Of a stretch of DNA of 64,000 nt, positions 1 to 13,334 are shown piece after piece. Location of the stretch: NCBI GenBank assembly GCA_963556255.1, contig OY744605.1, positions 86,644,039 through 86,708,038 on the forward strand, written 5' to 3'. The notes under the pieces were generated by a model. The model did no database searches. It saw only the letters and a list, made by a program, of their open reading frames with translations, and had not been told where the DNA came from. The position numbers were made by a program, and so were the translations under genes. The stretch is from Allolobophora icterica (Eukaryota; Annelida; Clitellata; Crassiclitellata; Lumbricidae). The first letter of the stretch is position 1; the number at the start of each line of letters is the position of its first letter.

Positions 1-384
1 AATTGGTGCCCTGCACTACCAGATACGGACAGCGGTGGAGTTCTTTGTCCGTCAAGAGAATCTAGTGTAACCACCACTGCCCATACTCTAATAGTGCCAG
101 TCCCAAGCCTGTATAAAGGAGGAGGGTGACGTTAAGCATCTTTGTTATGACACAGCATTGTTAAATAGTGACTAACAAGTCGTTATAGTTGATTAGTCAT
201 AAATTCTTTTCTGTTGAACCTATGAAGGTTTAAATCACATCAGTTCCACAAGGCAATCAATTTCAAATTGGTTTATTCATCTTTTGCTATCACCACAGAT
301 TGTTACCAAGTACATTTCATGGTTATTTTCATCAGGGATCTGCTCTACTTAATCATTACACTGGAACTTTGCTACATTAAATTG

Positions 385-533
385 CACATGCTAGGATGAA
401 AGTATTCTCGATAAAATGTTCTGGCCCTTCAGTATGGAATAATCTTCCCAATGATGTTACACATCTACCCACCCTTAATCTGTTGAGGAATAAGCTTAAA
501 CTTGTCTCTGTGTATAATGACTTAAACTATTGA
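385..533 (+). pseudogene. LINE reverse transcriptase C-terminal remnant
   Basis: The frame reads FSIKCSGPSVWNNLPND and ends NDLNY-stop, a typical non-LTR C-terminus. The preceding 380 bp show nothing else recognised. Confidence 0.6.
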
Positions 534-679
534 TCAGTCTTTAGTTCATTTCAGTTGTGTATTTTACAATAATTTCATTCTGGCATTGTTACTACTGCCA
601 AATATTATCGAGAAAAATTCAACCTTTTGACTCTTGCATCATTTACTGGAAGTTTTGAGTCTGTATACTGCTGCTGTTA

Positions 680-1149
680 GGGGTAATCCATAAAGGACGT
701 CCGCAATGAGTGGGAGGGAGGAGTCATCAAAATGCGGACAAATGCAGACAAGGGGGAGGGAGGGTTATGACCACTGTGGACGTCCGCACCTACACTTTTA
801 AATTTGATAGTTTTGTAAACACCACCTTGTTTCGACCTTCCCCGAAAGACAAAAAAGTCAGTGAAGTGATTGCCTAAAACCTCTTGCATGGTATAACCTT
901 TACTGCGACTGTAAAGAGGCTTTTATTACTGCACGTACATCCTGCGATATGAAACCCGAACTGTCACTTAAACGTGCACAGGAACTGTGGAATAATTGTA
1001 AAAATAATGATGATGACATTAAAAGTTGGCTTTGGCGTGCGGACTGCGGACGTCCGCAAGGGGAGGGAGGGCAAGGTCAAATGCGGACAAGGGGAAGGGA
1101 GGGGTTCAAAGTAGGTCATATTTTGTGGACGTCCTTTATGGACGACCCC
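680..1149. mobile_element. DNA transposon (MITE), superfamily unsure
   Basis: Ends GGGGTAATCCATAAAGGACG and inverted GGGGTCGTCCATAAAGGACG, flanked by TTA on both sides (677-679, 1150-1152), which could suit PIF/Harbinger. Subterminal GGGAGGG and CAAATGCGGACAA words recur. No transposase seen. Confidence 0.72.
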
Positions 1150-1509
1150 TTATTGTTATATTGTGTTTGGTCTGTCAATAAATGGCTTACATACTTACTT
1201 CATGGCTTTGGGCTGGCAGAGGGACACAGCTGCGAAAAATGCTACTGCATTTGCTATCTGCCACAACATCACCCTTAATGATATCCATGTAAAAATGATG
1301 TAAGGATGCTGAGATGATATTGCAAGTCTATAAAGAGACTTTTGATTTCAGGAGGAAAGTGTGGCGACTACAGATGAAGTCGTATCAGCACCAGAAGACA
1401 GAAGGTAGTCAACTGTTCAGAAAAGAAGCGATGACTCTATACAAAATAATTAATTAATTAACATGTACCTTAAGAAAGAATGCTCATCACCCAGATTCTT
1501 CCTTTGACC

Positions 1510-1850
1510 TTGCTTCCTTCTTCCATCATCATCATCATCCAGTCCAATTGCCATCCATCTTCCTCTTGTTTTCTTTCCTTTTGATGATAGTTCTCAGCAG
1601 GGAATCCCTCCACAGTATCCGACCAATTCTCTGTCTCTTATAATAGCCTCTTCCACCTTATAAACCACAACTTCGTTTCTTTTTATACTTTTTCCAACTT
1701 GTGCCAGACCCACATCTCAAAAGCCCCTCCAACCTTCTCCTAATCCTCCTTTCTGATGACAATACATGTTTCTGATCCATATAAGACCACACTCCATATC
1801 ACTCGTATGTTGAAATTTACCAGATGTTGTACAGCGTATTGTAAAGCACC
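1510..1850 (-). pseudogene. LINE reverse transcriptase C-terminal remnant, different family
   Basis: The minus strand carries SVVLYGSETCIVI and KRQRIGRILWRDSLLRTIIK in shifted frames, the YGSETW..RRQRxxGHxLR type end of RTE/craniofacial-like reverse transcriptases. Confidence 0.55.
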
Positions 1851-2109
1851 TTAGAATTAGGTTGCTACTAATGATGCTATACAAAGTGTGATTACAATTA
1901 CGAGATGTTATTTAATGTTTCAGTGACATTGAAGCAAGTGGAGATGACTCTTGGTGATAGAAGTACACTGATTTTTGGAAAGAACGCAGTTGGCAACTTG
2001 AGAGCGCCAGAGACTTTGAGGAGACTCTTAACACTGCGATGCTACTGTTAGGCGTCTCATCTACCCAATAAATCAGATGGAGTGGAGGGGTCATTTGTAA
2101 ATAGTTCAA

Positions 2110-5100
2110 AGTGTGATGGTATTACGTGCGATTGAATTTCTCCACTGGAATGACCTGTGAATAAAGGATCAACACACTTGTGTCAACCAACAGACTATCT
2201 TCTAAGAATTCTCACCCATTCAGCTGATTGAAAACGGTCAAATTCATAGTTATGCACAAAGTTTCTAGCTGAAGGAAGCTATAGACATTTGAAAACCAAG
2301 TATATTCATTCAATTTTATTACATACTAAATATAATACATTATTAATCGCAATGTTAATGCTACTATAATATTATGAATAATATTATAATAAATTAACTG
2401 ACAGAAAACTGGATAGTTTTCCAAACGCCGTTTCTACATGGCACAATGACAAAAGTTTTCATGATTCTTCTCGACATTTACACTTTGGCCGACAAATTAA
2501 TCTCATTGAATTTGTACAGAACTCTCTCCCGCTTCGTAAACAACGTAACAAAAAATTAATAGAAAACGCAAACATTCCAGAAGAGCTCTTGTATCGATCC
2601 TGTTTGAAGAACTACACCAGAGGTTTATTTGTGAAATTTGATCATCGTCTGGAACAGTAATCGAGCGCACAGCAGTCCAGACTACGTTCCAGACATAACA
2701 CAAAAATAAATGGCTCTTGAAAACGCAAGAACCTCTTCAAACGAAACCAGAGTATAACAATTAAATGCCTCGTAGTCATTGTCTTTGGGTGTTGGGCTTT
2801 GATCAGTATATTGCTACAGCTGATGAGATACAAGGCAGAGGTCCATCACCCCTAACCCTCTATCCATACACACCCATGCACTCATCTTTTGACAGCGAGC
2901 ACCACATTTGACGTTAAATCTCTAGAACTCTTGACAAAGACAAGAGTTGTCTGGTACTGCAGTAGCAGTTGAATGGGCAACAGATAATGAGTCTGAATTC
3001 ACGGCCAACCGAACTCAAACAGAAAACACGCAGAGAACAGATAATAAATAATGCTTGGCCGAATGCACACATATATATATATATATGTTACCACAAATAC
3101 TCGTATATGCATATATATATATATATGCATATACACATATACATATATCATATACACACACATAAGCATGAAATTATGTCTACTGGCATTCACTAATTGT
3201 ATATCTTGAAATTCAGATCGTAATTTGTAAGTATATGCTGGCGATATACTTGCAAAGAACAAAGCAAGTGAAAATCAAAGGAATTTTGCAGATCACAGCA
3301 TGCCAGAGAATTCTGTAGGAATTACAGAAGAGAATGAAAGCAAGGAATGGAGATCAAATGCAGATTTCGGATGAAATGACTTTGGAAGCACCAAGAACGA
3401 TGACAGGAAATGAGGAGTTGAGGAGGAAGAGATCGCTTCAAGTCGACAAAACAAAAGCAACGATTGGTCAGACAAGACTAACAGATTTGAAGAGAGGTCA
3501 GAGTTGAAGAAAAAGTCTCGCTTTGGAGCATCTTCGGTCGGAATGAAAGGATAAAAACACATTTGTCTGATAATTAGAAAGGCAGTAACTGCCTGTCGGT
3601 CACTCTCAGTGGGAAGGACACTTGAAACGCGGGTACTAGTACATCGACACTGCAACAAGACTAAGGACCAGAATCATACGAAGGAGCACCTCCTGACTGC
3701 AAACATTTCTAGTAAGACACTCAACAAATGCAGAAATGAAAGAGATGGGATGAAAAACAGGATAAGTATGACAGCACATGGCTCTCTAAACTAAAACTGG
3801 CCAAAATAAATATATTCTACAGCCTGATCCGATGCTCTTAAAAATTAAACTCCACAAAGACTTAGATTCTGCAACGACGTCGAACAGACACGATGACACA
3901 AGGTGACATTTCTACTAAACGTTCCAATTACAATAAATAAATAAATAAGAGACTTGTTTCAGCACATTCGTCTTTTATGATTTGCAAAAGGATTCAGTTT
4001 GAGGCGGCCACATCCAAATCGCCGTCCTGATTTTCATAACTAAAACCCATCTAAAAAATAAAATGCAACTCTAACTGTCGTGTTGGCCCAAGCATCCAAT
4101 GACGTTTCAAGAATGCTGAGTCACTGGGCCACTCTGAACATATGCAGTCTGATTGCCTAGAACATCCCCAGTCAGGAATACCACAAAAAAGTCATAATGG
4201 TTTAAATAAATAAGCTGGATTGTAGGACTGGCCTCTTGAATTGAATAGTCTCCCAGGGCAATACAAGGTCAAAGTTAACAAAATTCTTTAAAAGCAGACT
4301 TCACCAAAGCAGTTCAGACAAGCATCTGAATTCGCTCACATTTGCCACCGAGCGTCTTCAGCAGTTTCATTCAAACGCTAGATATCGATTATTGACCGCT
4401 GTGCATAAAGTTTGGGAATTGATGAGTTCAGCTGCTTCACCACAAACGCTTCTTTCTAAACCTATTTACAATAACAGTAAATAAATACTACTCTCTGCCT
4501 GGAACAGAATGAGAATTGAAATCTAACGTACTCCAAACCGCTAGGCAGAGACCTGTCTTTGATGCAGTATACAGATGTTTGCAAAGAATGCACAGCAGTT
4601 TCCACCACTCCAAACAGCATTTTTCAAAACACCATTTACCCAAATTGACTAAGATGTCACAAAATTTCACCCAACTGTTGCCTAAAATGGTCGTTGCCCT
4701 TGAATTGTCCTCATCCACACAATGGATAACAGGATACAACAAGAAAACGGGAATATGTTTGGCATGGTCAAGTAGACTTCCTGCTCAGAGTTACTTCTCA
4801 AGAGAGCTCATTTAAACACATCAGCTGTTCATCGGAAACTGCAAGAAACCTGCATGTCGTAATATCTCAGAGTAAAAACACAGACGTTTCTAAAGACCTC
4901 TTCTGTAATTTCACCGCTACTCACGGCCAAAAACCAAACTAACCTGACTAACTCCTAATGCTCGACAACAAAGCATTTCTGGAATGCAAATAGTTTCACT
5001 GACATGGACTAGACAGAACTTTCCTTTGACTGGTCCAATGGACGAAAAATTTCACGAGGACATGAGAGGAGAAGCATAAAGAAACAGTGTATGTTAAATA

Positions 5101-6355
5101 CACAGCACAGCACGTCATCATCAGGACACCAGTCTCTGCTCTCTTTCTCATCCAAAACAAACACAGAAACCGTTAAAAGACATTAAAACTCAACCGTCAT
5201 TGATACAGTTCAATCCCAATCAACCAGTTTCTCATTTCAAGTGAGTATCCAATAGTATATGTATATATATAAAATCTGTAAAACTCGTCTGTTAAAAGGG
5301 AATTTTCTTAAATCTGAGGGCAATATTCCCTTGTACAAAATTACTGGCATTCAACACTTTGCCAACAACAAAACGCAAACAAGATAAAAAATGTACATTG
5401 TGTACGTGTTAAATTTCTATTGCCGAAACAACTGCATGATTTCTAACTGATTATTAGTTCAGTACGAGCAAATTCCGTCGCTACACTTGAGATTTCAGCT
5501 GGACAAGTGAGTGAATTAATGCCATCAGCTGATAAAATCATAAAATCAACAGTCATTCCAAAAGCAATACACCTACACACACCTGGACACACACACACAC
5601 ACATCGTAGCTCTAACGCTTCTTTCCTTCAGTGGTGGGGAACAACAGTTGAACATATCTGAAAGACAGTAAATTTTGTTACACGGACGCTAACACCACGA
5701 AACAAGCCTGGCACCACTTGAAACAAAAGCTGGACAGCTTAAAATTAGAAAAATGCATCAGAAGAAACGATTGCAAGACATTCGCTAATTCTAAAGATTG
5801 TGATTTACATATAATCGTAAAATTATTTTCATAGCAGCACGTCACGATCGTTCGGCAACAGTAATCGACGAAAACAAAGACGTCATCAAAACTAGATCTC
5901 ATCAACAAGTATCAAATGTGCATACGTAATTATACAGAGATGACATGTGGCTATCTGAAGTAGTCAAGTAGTTATTCAGTCATTCCCATTGCAAAACAAA
6001 TAATCAGTCAACGAATCCAGTAACACGTTCGATGAACTGCAACCAGCACCATCAGGTAAGTCGGGCACACACTCGTGCCGTTCCGCCGAAACTCTCGACA
6101 GTCGCTTCTACACTCGAAAGGTACTTTTGACCGACTGACAGGACACTAAGTCCACTCCTCCAACTCAGTCCTCATCATCACAGAAAGGTAATTGCACAGT
6201 CTTTGTAAAAAAAAGAACCGTTCTCTCGTTTCCAGCGCACCTTCTTGAGTAAGAACGAAACCCGTACTCTCGCTTCCAAGACGTTCTTCTGAGTAAGAAC
6301 AGACCTCTGCATTTGCAAACATTTCACTGACATTGGTCGCCTAGAACCACTCATC
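2110..6355. other. downstream flank and possible 3' UTR of the CBP gene
   Basis: No gene recognised. By eye I found no minus-strand AATAAA before about 2.31 kb, so the polyadenylation site is unplaced. It contains an AT-rich TATATGCATA microsatellite at 3070-3165 and a (CA)n tract at 5574-5602. Confidence 0.4.
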
Positions 6356-7456
6356 TTATTTCGGCAAGTTGACGAATCGCGAGAAAGAGTCACGAGGTGG
6401 ATTATTTTTCGAATACTGTAGGCCGTCGACGGCTGAGTGTCCGCTGGTCGTGCTGCCAAAGTCCGGAGCCGTTCCGGCCGGAAACCGAAGCCTCGACTGA
6501 TCAGCAGCGACGGCACTTGCATAAGAGTTCAGATCTGTTGCGCCTGCAGGCATTGCCGTCGCCATGGCGCTTGTCCTTTGCATCGTGCCCCCTGTGACGG
6601 AAGCGCCCCCCTGTTGGTGCATTAATACTGAGTCGGAATAGTGTGGCGGAGGCCGGCGCGGAGACGGCGCCACCTTGCCAAGGACGGCGTGCGTCCTTGT
6701 GCTCGGCTGTGCGGCCAAGGCGGAATTGGAAGGCATTGAACTGGGAAACGATGGAGGTTGCTGCTGCTGCATGTCGACTGGAGGATGGCTGATGGTGGCA
6801 CCACGCTGGGATACCACCATTCCCCCTGGTAGCACCGATTGTCCGGCGCCACCAGTAGCGCCGCCAACTTCCATTCGCGTTGGTCGTGCCTGGAGACGCC
6901 TCTGCTGCATAATCATCTGCATCTGCATCTCCTGTTGATGCTGCTGCTGCTGCTGTGAGTGACCACCATACATCGGAATCATGTCATCACCGATGTATGG
7001 TGACTGCTGCTGCTGATGCATAGGGCCTCCTCCTCCGCCTCCTCCTCCAGCGCCAAAGTTATTTCGCATCCGGTGCATCTGTGACATGTTACTAGCACCA
7101 CCATACATTCCCGCACTGGCACCACCACCACCACCACCGAGAGCCATGTGAGGTGCAAACTGCTGACCGCCGTAGTCTGGATGCAGAGCCCGCATCTGAT
7201 GTTGCTGTTGCAGCCACTGCGACGACATCCTCTGCTGTCCAGATGGGTCGGGCACCATAGAGCCCTGCCCGGGCATCATGCCGGACATGATCATTCCGGG
7301 TGGCATGCTGCACATGGTTCCTCCAGGGTCGTCCATCATTCCATCCATTATGTGGCTGCCTGTGTTCATTCCAGATGACATCATATGCTGCTGACTTCCT
7401 CCTCCTCCTCCTCCTCCTCCTCCTCCACCGCTTGACATTGACTGTTGACTGTGTGA
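6356..7456 (-). CDS. CREBBP: CBP coding exon 23 (C-terminal low-complexity tail and stop)
   Basis: Acceptor GATATAG|TCACA, phase 0. It encodes SHSQQSMSS, polyglycine, Met/Gln-rich stretches and ends FVNLPK at a TAA (6358-6356). The acceptor has a weak pyrimidine tract, so a slightly later AG is possible. The open frame and phase support inclusion. Confidence 0.88.
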   Translation of the reverse strand, partial: SHSQQSMSSGGGGGGGGGGGSQQHMMSSGMNTGSHIMDGMMDDPGGTMCSMPPGMIMSGMMPGQGSMVPDPSGQQRMSSQWLQQQHQMRALHPDYGGQQFAPHMALGGGGGGASAGMYGGASNMSQMHRMRNNFGAGGGGGGGGPMHQQQQSPYIGDDMIPMYGGHSQQQQQHQQEMQMQMIMQQRRLQARPTRMEVGGATGGAGQSVLPGGMVVSQRGATISHPPVDMQQQQPPSFPSSMPSNSALAAQPSTRTHAVLGKVAPSPRRPPPHYSDSVLMHQQGGASVTGGTMQRTSAMATAMPAGATDLNSYASAVAADQSRLRFPAGTAPDFGSTTSGHSAVDGLQYSKNNPPRDSFSRFVNLPK

Positions 7457-10400
7457 CTATATCAACAATAGAACATGTAATGTAATGTAATATAATTTGT
7501 AAAGCGCTCCTCACAGCAGAGCTATTCAGAAGTGCTCTCAACGTGATAGGCTCGTGCAAAAAGAAAGACCTTTAAACATTTAAGTGAAGCTGGTGAAAAC
7601 ACTCTGAGGATCTTGCTCCAGATCCCAGAAGGGAATTCATTCCACAGTGAAGGGCCAGCCAAAGCAGAGACCCGATGCTGAGTTAATGAGGTTCGCGACC
7701 GAGGTACAAACAAGTCCATTCAGTCAGTAGAACGAAGGGGGCGAGAGGAGCGTGAAGAGATTGGTTTGCTCATCTGTTCAGAAAGGTATATAGGCGCTAA
7801 GACTAACTGGGATCTAGTGACTAGTAGAAGGACCCTGAATCAATTTGAAATGGGACAGGGAGCTAGTGAAGTTCATTTTGCATATAGGAGATGATGTGCG
7901 AGTGTCGTAGTAAGCAGGCAATAAGTCTAGCTGCAGCATTTAAGATGGATTGCATAGGAGACAGTCAGTGATTGACCAACCACATTGAAGAACTGAACCA
8001 GCTGATATCTAATGAGAGGCACCAATGGATCTCAGACTCAGAGGATCCACGACTGACAAAGTATCTGTTTAGGAAATTATGATTTCTTAAATTATAGGAA
8101 ATAATGACTCAATCCTTCAATTAAATGTATTTCCTAAAGTTATATTGACTTCCAGTTGAGCCAAAGATGCCATAGAAGTAGATCTGCGTAGAAGACAATG
8201 AGAGACTGACTGACCTGTTTAATGAAGGATGCCATCAGCTGAGGATTCTGCTTCAACATCGTCATCACCTCCGGATTCTGTTGTGGAGAAGACTGAGCCT
8301 TCACCTTGGCAACCAACATCGCGATCTGCTTTGACGTAGCTTGACCCGGCTGCATTTGTTGCTGGAGCTGTTGCTGCTGCTGTATCTGTTGCTGGAGGCA
8401 CATCTGGTCCATTGGATGCGGTGGACAGTGCATTCCTTGTGATGTTATTCCATGTTGATGAGAGTGATACATCATCTCCTCCTGCATAGACATCGATCCA
8501 GAGCCACCACCACCACCACCACCTGGCCCTGGATACATTGCCTGCTGCTGCTGCTGCTGGTCTATCATGTGGTTTGGCGTCATCATCATCGAGCGCTGGA
8601 GATGCTGCTGCTGCTGCTGCTGTATAGCCATTCCCTGCATCGGATACCCAGTGGGCATTCCGATGCCAGCCTGTCTCTGGGCCGTGTGTTCCGCCTGACG
8701 TGCGGCCATCAGAGCCCCGGTAGGCGGCGACGGGGCCATACCGAACATGTACTTGCCCCCGAGGCCGCAGCCCCCGCCGCCTCCGTGCGGGCCCGAGATG
8801 CTGGGCGTCGGCGGGTCCGAGGTCGGTTGTGTCTGCGCCGCGGAGGACTCTTTCTCAGGCCCGTGCTGCATGAGAGCGATGCGCCGGCGCATGAGCTGCT
8901 GTTGCTTGAACTGCTGCTGTGCTCGCTTCTGCTGGAACTTCTGCTTGACGTGAGGACAGAACGGGACGAGGCACTTGGTCTCCTTGCAGACCTTGGCGTG
9001 TGCATAGATGAGCTGCAGCATACCCTTGCACGTCGGACAGCCCTTCGTGTGACCCCTCTGACACGTCTTGACATGGTTCAGGTTGCGCTTCATCTTCTGA
9101 CAGCTCGTCGACCGACAGTTGGCGTCCCGACACTGACTGGCGTGCTCGAGGTACTGAACGTACGATTGGGCAGACTGACGCCTCGCTTCCTCCGGGTTCT
9201 GCGCCTTGACGTCGGCGCTCGACGAGCTGTCGTCAAGGTCAAGGCCAAGCTTCGTCATTTTGCCCTTGTGGAGGTGATCGGATTTCTTGAAGCACGGAAT
9301 GCACAGATCAAAGTCCTACAATCAAAATCGATAATTTTAACAAACTCTTAAGTGATTCACAACCTCTTCTTTTCAAATTGTTTAACATCAAATTAGTCTA
9401 ACAATTGTTCTGAATAAACATCTAAACAATTCATTGTCATTCATTCTCAGTAATTCACTCGCTTATCTAAATTTGCAATTCTGAACTTAAAAATGGCCCA
9501 TATCATGTTTTAAGATTTTAAAAGCTACACTATAGAAGTCTATGCTTTGGAATACCAGTCTGTTCTGTTTAAAACACTGGCAGAACTACTGGCAAATAGC
9601 AGACAGCAATTGGACTCTAGCTTCCTGGTCCACATGTATTCCTCATCAGTCCTCCTTGAGAAAGCAACTACAAGTCCCTGCGTCCTCTATGTGGCTGGCT
9701 GGACCCACTGCGCAGTGGAACAGTTTCTGACCATGTGATGAGTGGGAGACATTCAAAGACCTACCTCTTAAAAGAATCATATGGCAGTCATTGATTTTTG
9801 AACTCATGTACAGCACTCTTTTCTTCAGCCTCGGCGCTATACAAATCATCTTATAATTATTATTATTATTACTATTTTATGCCCCAAGGTAAAAAGGATT
9901 CCTCAGGGAATAATATTATTATAAACTGTTGCTAGTGGAATGACAAAGTTTGGAGCGCTGAGCGTTAAACTTACATCACAGATGCTGCAGTGATATCGCG
10001 TTTCAACGTTCGCTCTGCAGTCGTTGCAGCTGTAGACGAATCCGTCTTTGGCTTGGTTGTGCAGTTCAAAGAGTAACCCCATCGACGCGTATTTGGCACG
10101 ACGCAGTGACGAGAATTCGTAGTGCTTGTCACGTGCCAGAGTGAGGAAGGCATCTCGACCATCCATGAGATCACAGTTGATGAGTGGATCAGGATCACGG
10201 ATCTCAGTTGGCTCATTTGACGATTGCAGACGAATGACAAAGAAACCCTAGGCAGCAGACAAAGACAACATCAACTCAGAGACAATGTCCTCTACAGACA
10301 AGACACTCAGTGGCGCAGTTTTGTGATGGCAGTCTAACAATTCTTGTGCCTTTCATAAGGCATTCCAAAAGGCCCTACATCAGAGGTGGGCAAACTACGG

Positions 10401-13269
10401 CCCGCGGGCCGGATCCGGCCCGCCAACACTTTTTATCCGGCCCCCACAATTCAGAAAATATTTTAAAAAATCAGATCCGATAAGTTTTCTTCATTTTACT
10501 CACGTAGCGATGTTCTCTTACTTATTATTCCGGTCTCGTCTTTAATAATAATGCATTAACTTTGTCGATCTGCCCCACTTCCCTGAAGAGGTTTTTGCAC
10601 ATGATCTGTATACGCAGAAGTGAAACCCGTTCAAGTAAACTAGTGATGCTTTCAAAGCAGATGACAGAACAAAACTACGGGAGCTTTCCTAACCTGCAGT
10701 TACAAACTCTCACAGTAGAGTCTGAGGAAAAATATAGCCTTCAGCCGTCAAGTTTGGCAGCTGAGTTCTTCAGACGTTTTGTGGATTTTAGATTTATTGA
10801 GACTGAATTTTCTTTGCTCATTAGGGCCTATACCGTTCACATTTGACATTGACATTTAGCTCATATACGGAATTTCAGCTGGAGTTAACCGACCCACAAC
10901 GTTACATTGTTCTCAAAGAACCGCTCACAGGATCAAACCTGATAACATTCTTTTCTTTGCTCAGGAAGAAAAAATTCTCAAATTTACAAACTTTTGCTTT
11001 TAAAATGCTTGTGTTATTCGCATCCACTTACATCTGTCAACAAAGATTTTTAACTATGAAGATAAACAAATCCAAGTACAGGTCTCAGTTACGTAATCTA
11101 AACTTGAACTTAAACTGGGGTGCTACGAAACGTCGGGGCGGGGCGATCCGCCCCGCCCCGACGTTTCGTAGCACCCCTTAAACTGTGAATATTATTGCAA
11201 CCAGCTCAATCACTCCGGATTATGGGAAACTTGTTAAATTCATGCATGTTCACACTCGCATACATCTCATCAGTAACAGTCAAAGTGTATTTAACATACT
11301 CTAAATAAGTAAACTTTCTTTCATGTTAGTCGTTATTAAAAGTAAAAAATTTGTTATCCGGCCCTCCGAATATTTTGGCGCTTAATGTGGCCCCGTGTGC
11401 AAAAAGTTTGCCCACCCCTGCCCTACATCAACATTTAACAGCCCCTCAACATAAGTAATAAGTATTGTATGTAGTACATACATGCGCACATGCATGTGTA
11501 AATAGCAAATCAGCATACTGTATGATTTCTGCTTCAAAAGTACAAACCCTCTCGCAATACTGTGGTGGCCGCCGATTAGTTAGAGCACTTGACCTGCAAC
11601 GCAGACAGCATGGGTTCATGCTGCCTCCCCAGAGACAGTTACTGTGGAGAAGGGACCTTGAGGAAGTCCTTCACTTACAACTGCTCAGCAACATCGATGT
11701 TCTGTCGTAGGGTCGTGTGCACTTCTGAACTTTGGAATGAGGGCAATATCATAATAGTAATAATAGTGACAATTTATATGGCGCTGTAACACAGCCATGC
11801 CGTTACAAGGGCGCCTCACAGTCAACTACGTCATATACAATTGTATTGTATTACTATGCAACAATTACTCTACAGAAGCCATGGAAACTCATGTTGCCGC
11901 CACTACTATCACCAATGTTATTACTATCATTTTACGAATGAATCTGAAATGTTTAAGACTTCGTACCTCCTTGTGTTTGTCCATAGTTGTGAGAAGTTTC
12001 GTAGACAGGTCGCTCCCGTTATGCGACAGAGACGCCTTGCTCTTGCGATTGGTCGGCTTCTTGCTCTTCGTATTCTTCTTCTTGATGTTGCCACTCTTCT
12101 GTCCTTTCTTCTTCCCTGCCAACGTCTGCAACTATTCAACCAACAAAATGTTCCCACAACTGCAACTGCTCTCATAAGAAGTTATCGTACCTACCCATCT
12201 GATACTTGCATCTAGGCATCTGCTGTTGTCTTAAATAGAAAGATGGCATCTCCTCTTAATATACAACCAACTGCAGAACACGAAGAAACAAAGAAAGAAA
12301 GATGAAAACTTGAGAAGAGCTTATGAAATCCGATCTACTTTTCTGTATAATCCCAAGGCACCAACTCTACAGTAATTCTCTGATGGCACAATCCAAGGCA
12401 TCAAATGTAATTCTCTGATGGCACAATCCAAGGCATCAAATGTAATTCTCTGATGGCACAATCCAAGGCATCAAATGTAATTCTCTGATGGCACAATCCA
12501 AGGCATCAAATGTAATTCTCTGGTGGCGCAATCCCAAGACTTCAAACGCAATTCTCTAGTATAACAATCCCAGACACCAAATGTAATTCTGTGATTGCAC
12601 AGTCTCAAGGCACCAAACATAATTCTGTGACAGCACAATCCCAAAACACCAAATGTAATTCTCTGATGGCACAATCCGAAGGCACCACACGAAATGACTA
12701 AAAGAAGACGCGATGTGTAGAGAATAACTCAATACCTCAATGCTGTCACCAACCAATGGCTCAAAGTCAACGAGCGTGTCTGCTGCAGCCTCCTCCTCCC
12801 TTCGTCTCTTCTCCAGCTGTTCTTGCTCCAGTTCCTTGATGCAGTCTTCGAGGATGTTGGGCCAAAAGTCGCCCTCAAAGTACGGCATGTCGGTGACATC
12901 CTGGAAGTTGTTCTCGACCGCATCTCTCAGAATATCCTGCCAGAACAAAGATCAAGAAAACCCCATTAAACAGCAACACCAAAATGCATTTAAATCAAAG
13001 AACGTTACACTGATGAAACACGGTTAAACCCGACAAAGACCAAGTACATTTGGTGTGGTAAGTGCCAACAGCTTGTATGCGGACAGCCATTATGCAGCAC
13101 TGTTCTTTTTCTGCTGCTGGCTTCACAGCCTGGAATGGCTCTGCCTGGTCCCTACGACTCACTCTACCTTGTTCCTTCATAACTTAAAGACTACTCTCTC
13201 TAGCAGATGTGGTTGGATTGGGAGCACTTCTGAGTAGATCATCTTGAAGGGGTGCTATATAAAAGCTCC

Positions 13270-13334
<65 letters not shown>

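Noticed and set aside
8452..9351. 299-codon plus-strand frame opposite CBP exon 22
   Set aside because: Antisense shadow of the TAZ2 exon; Leu/Arg composition reflects the complement of Gln codons.
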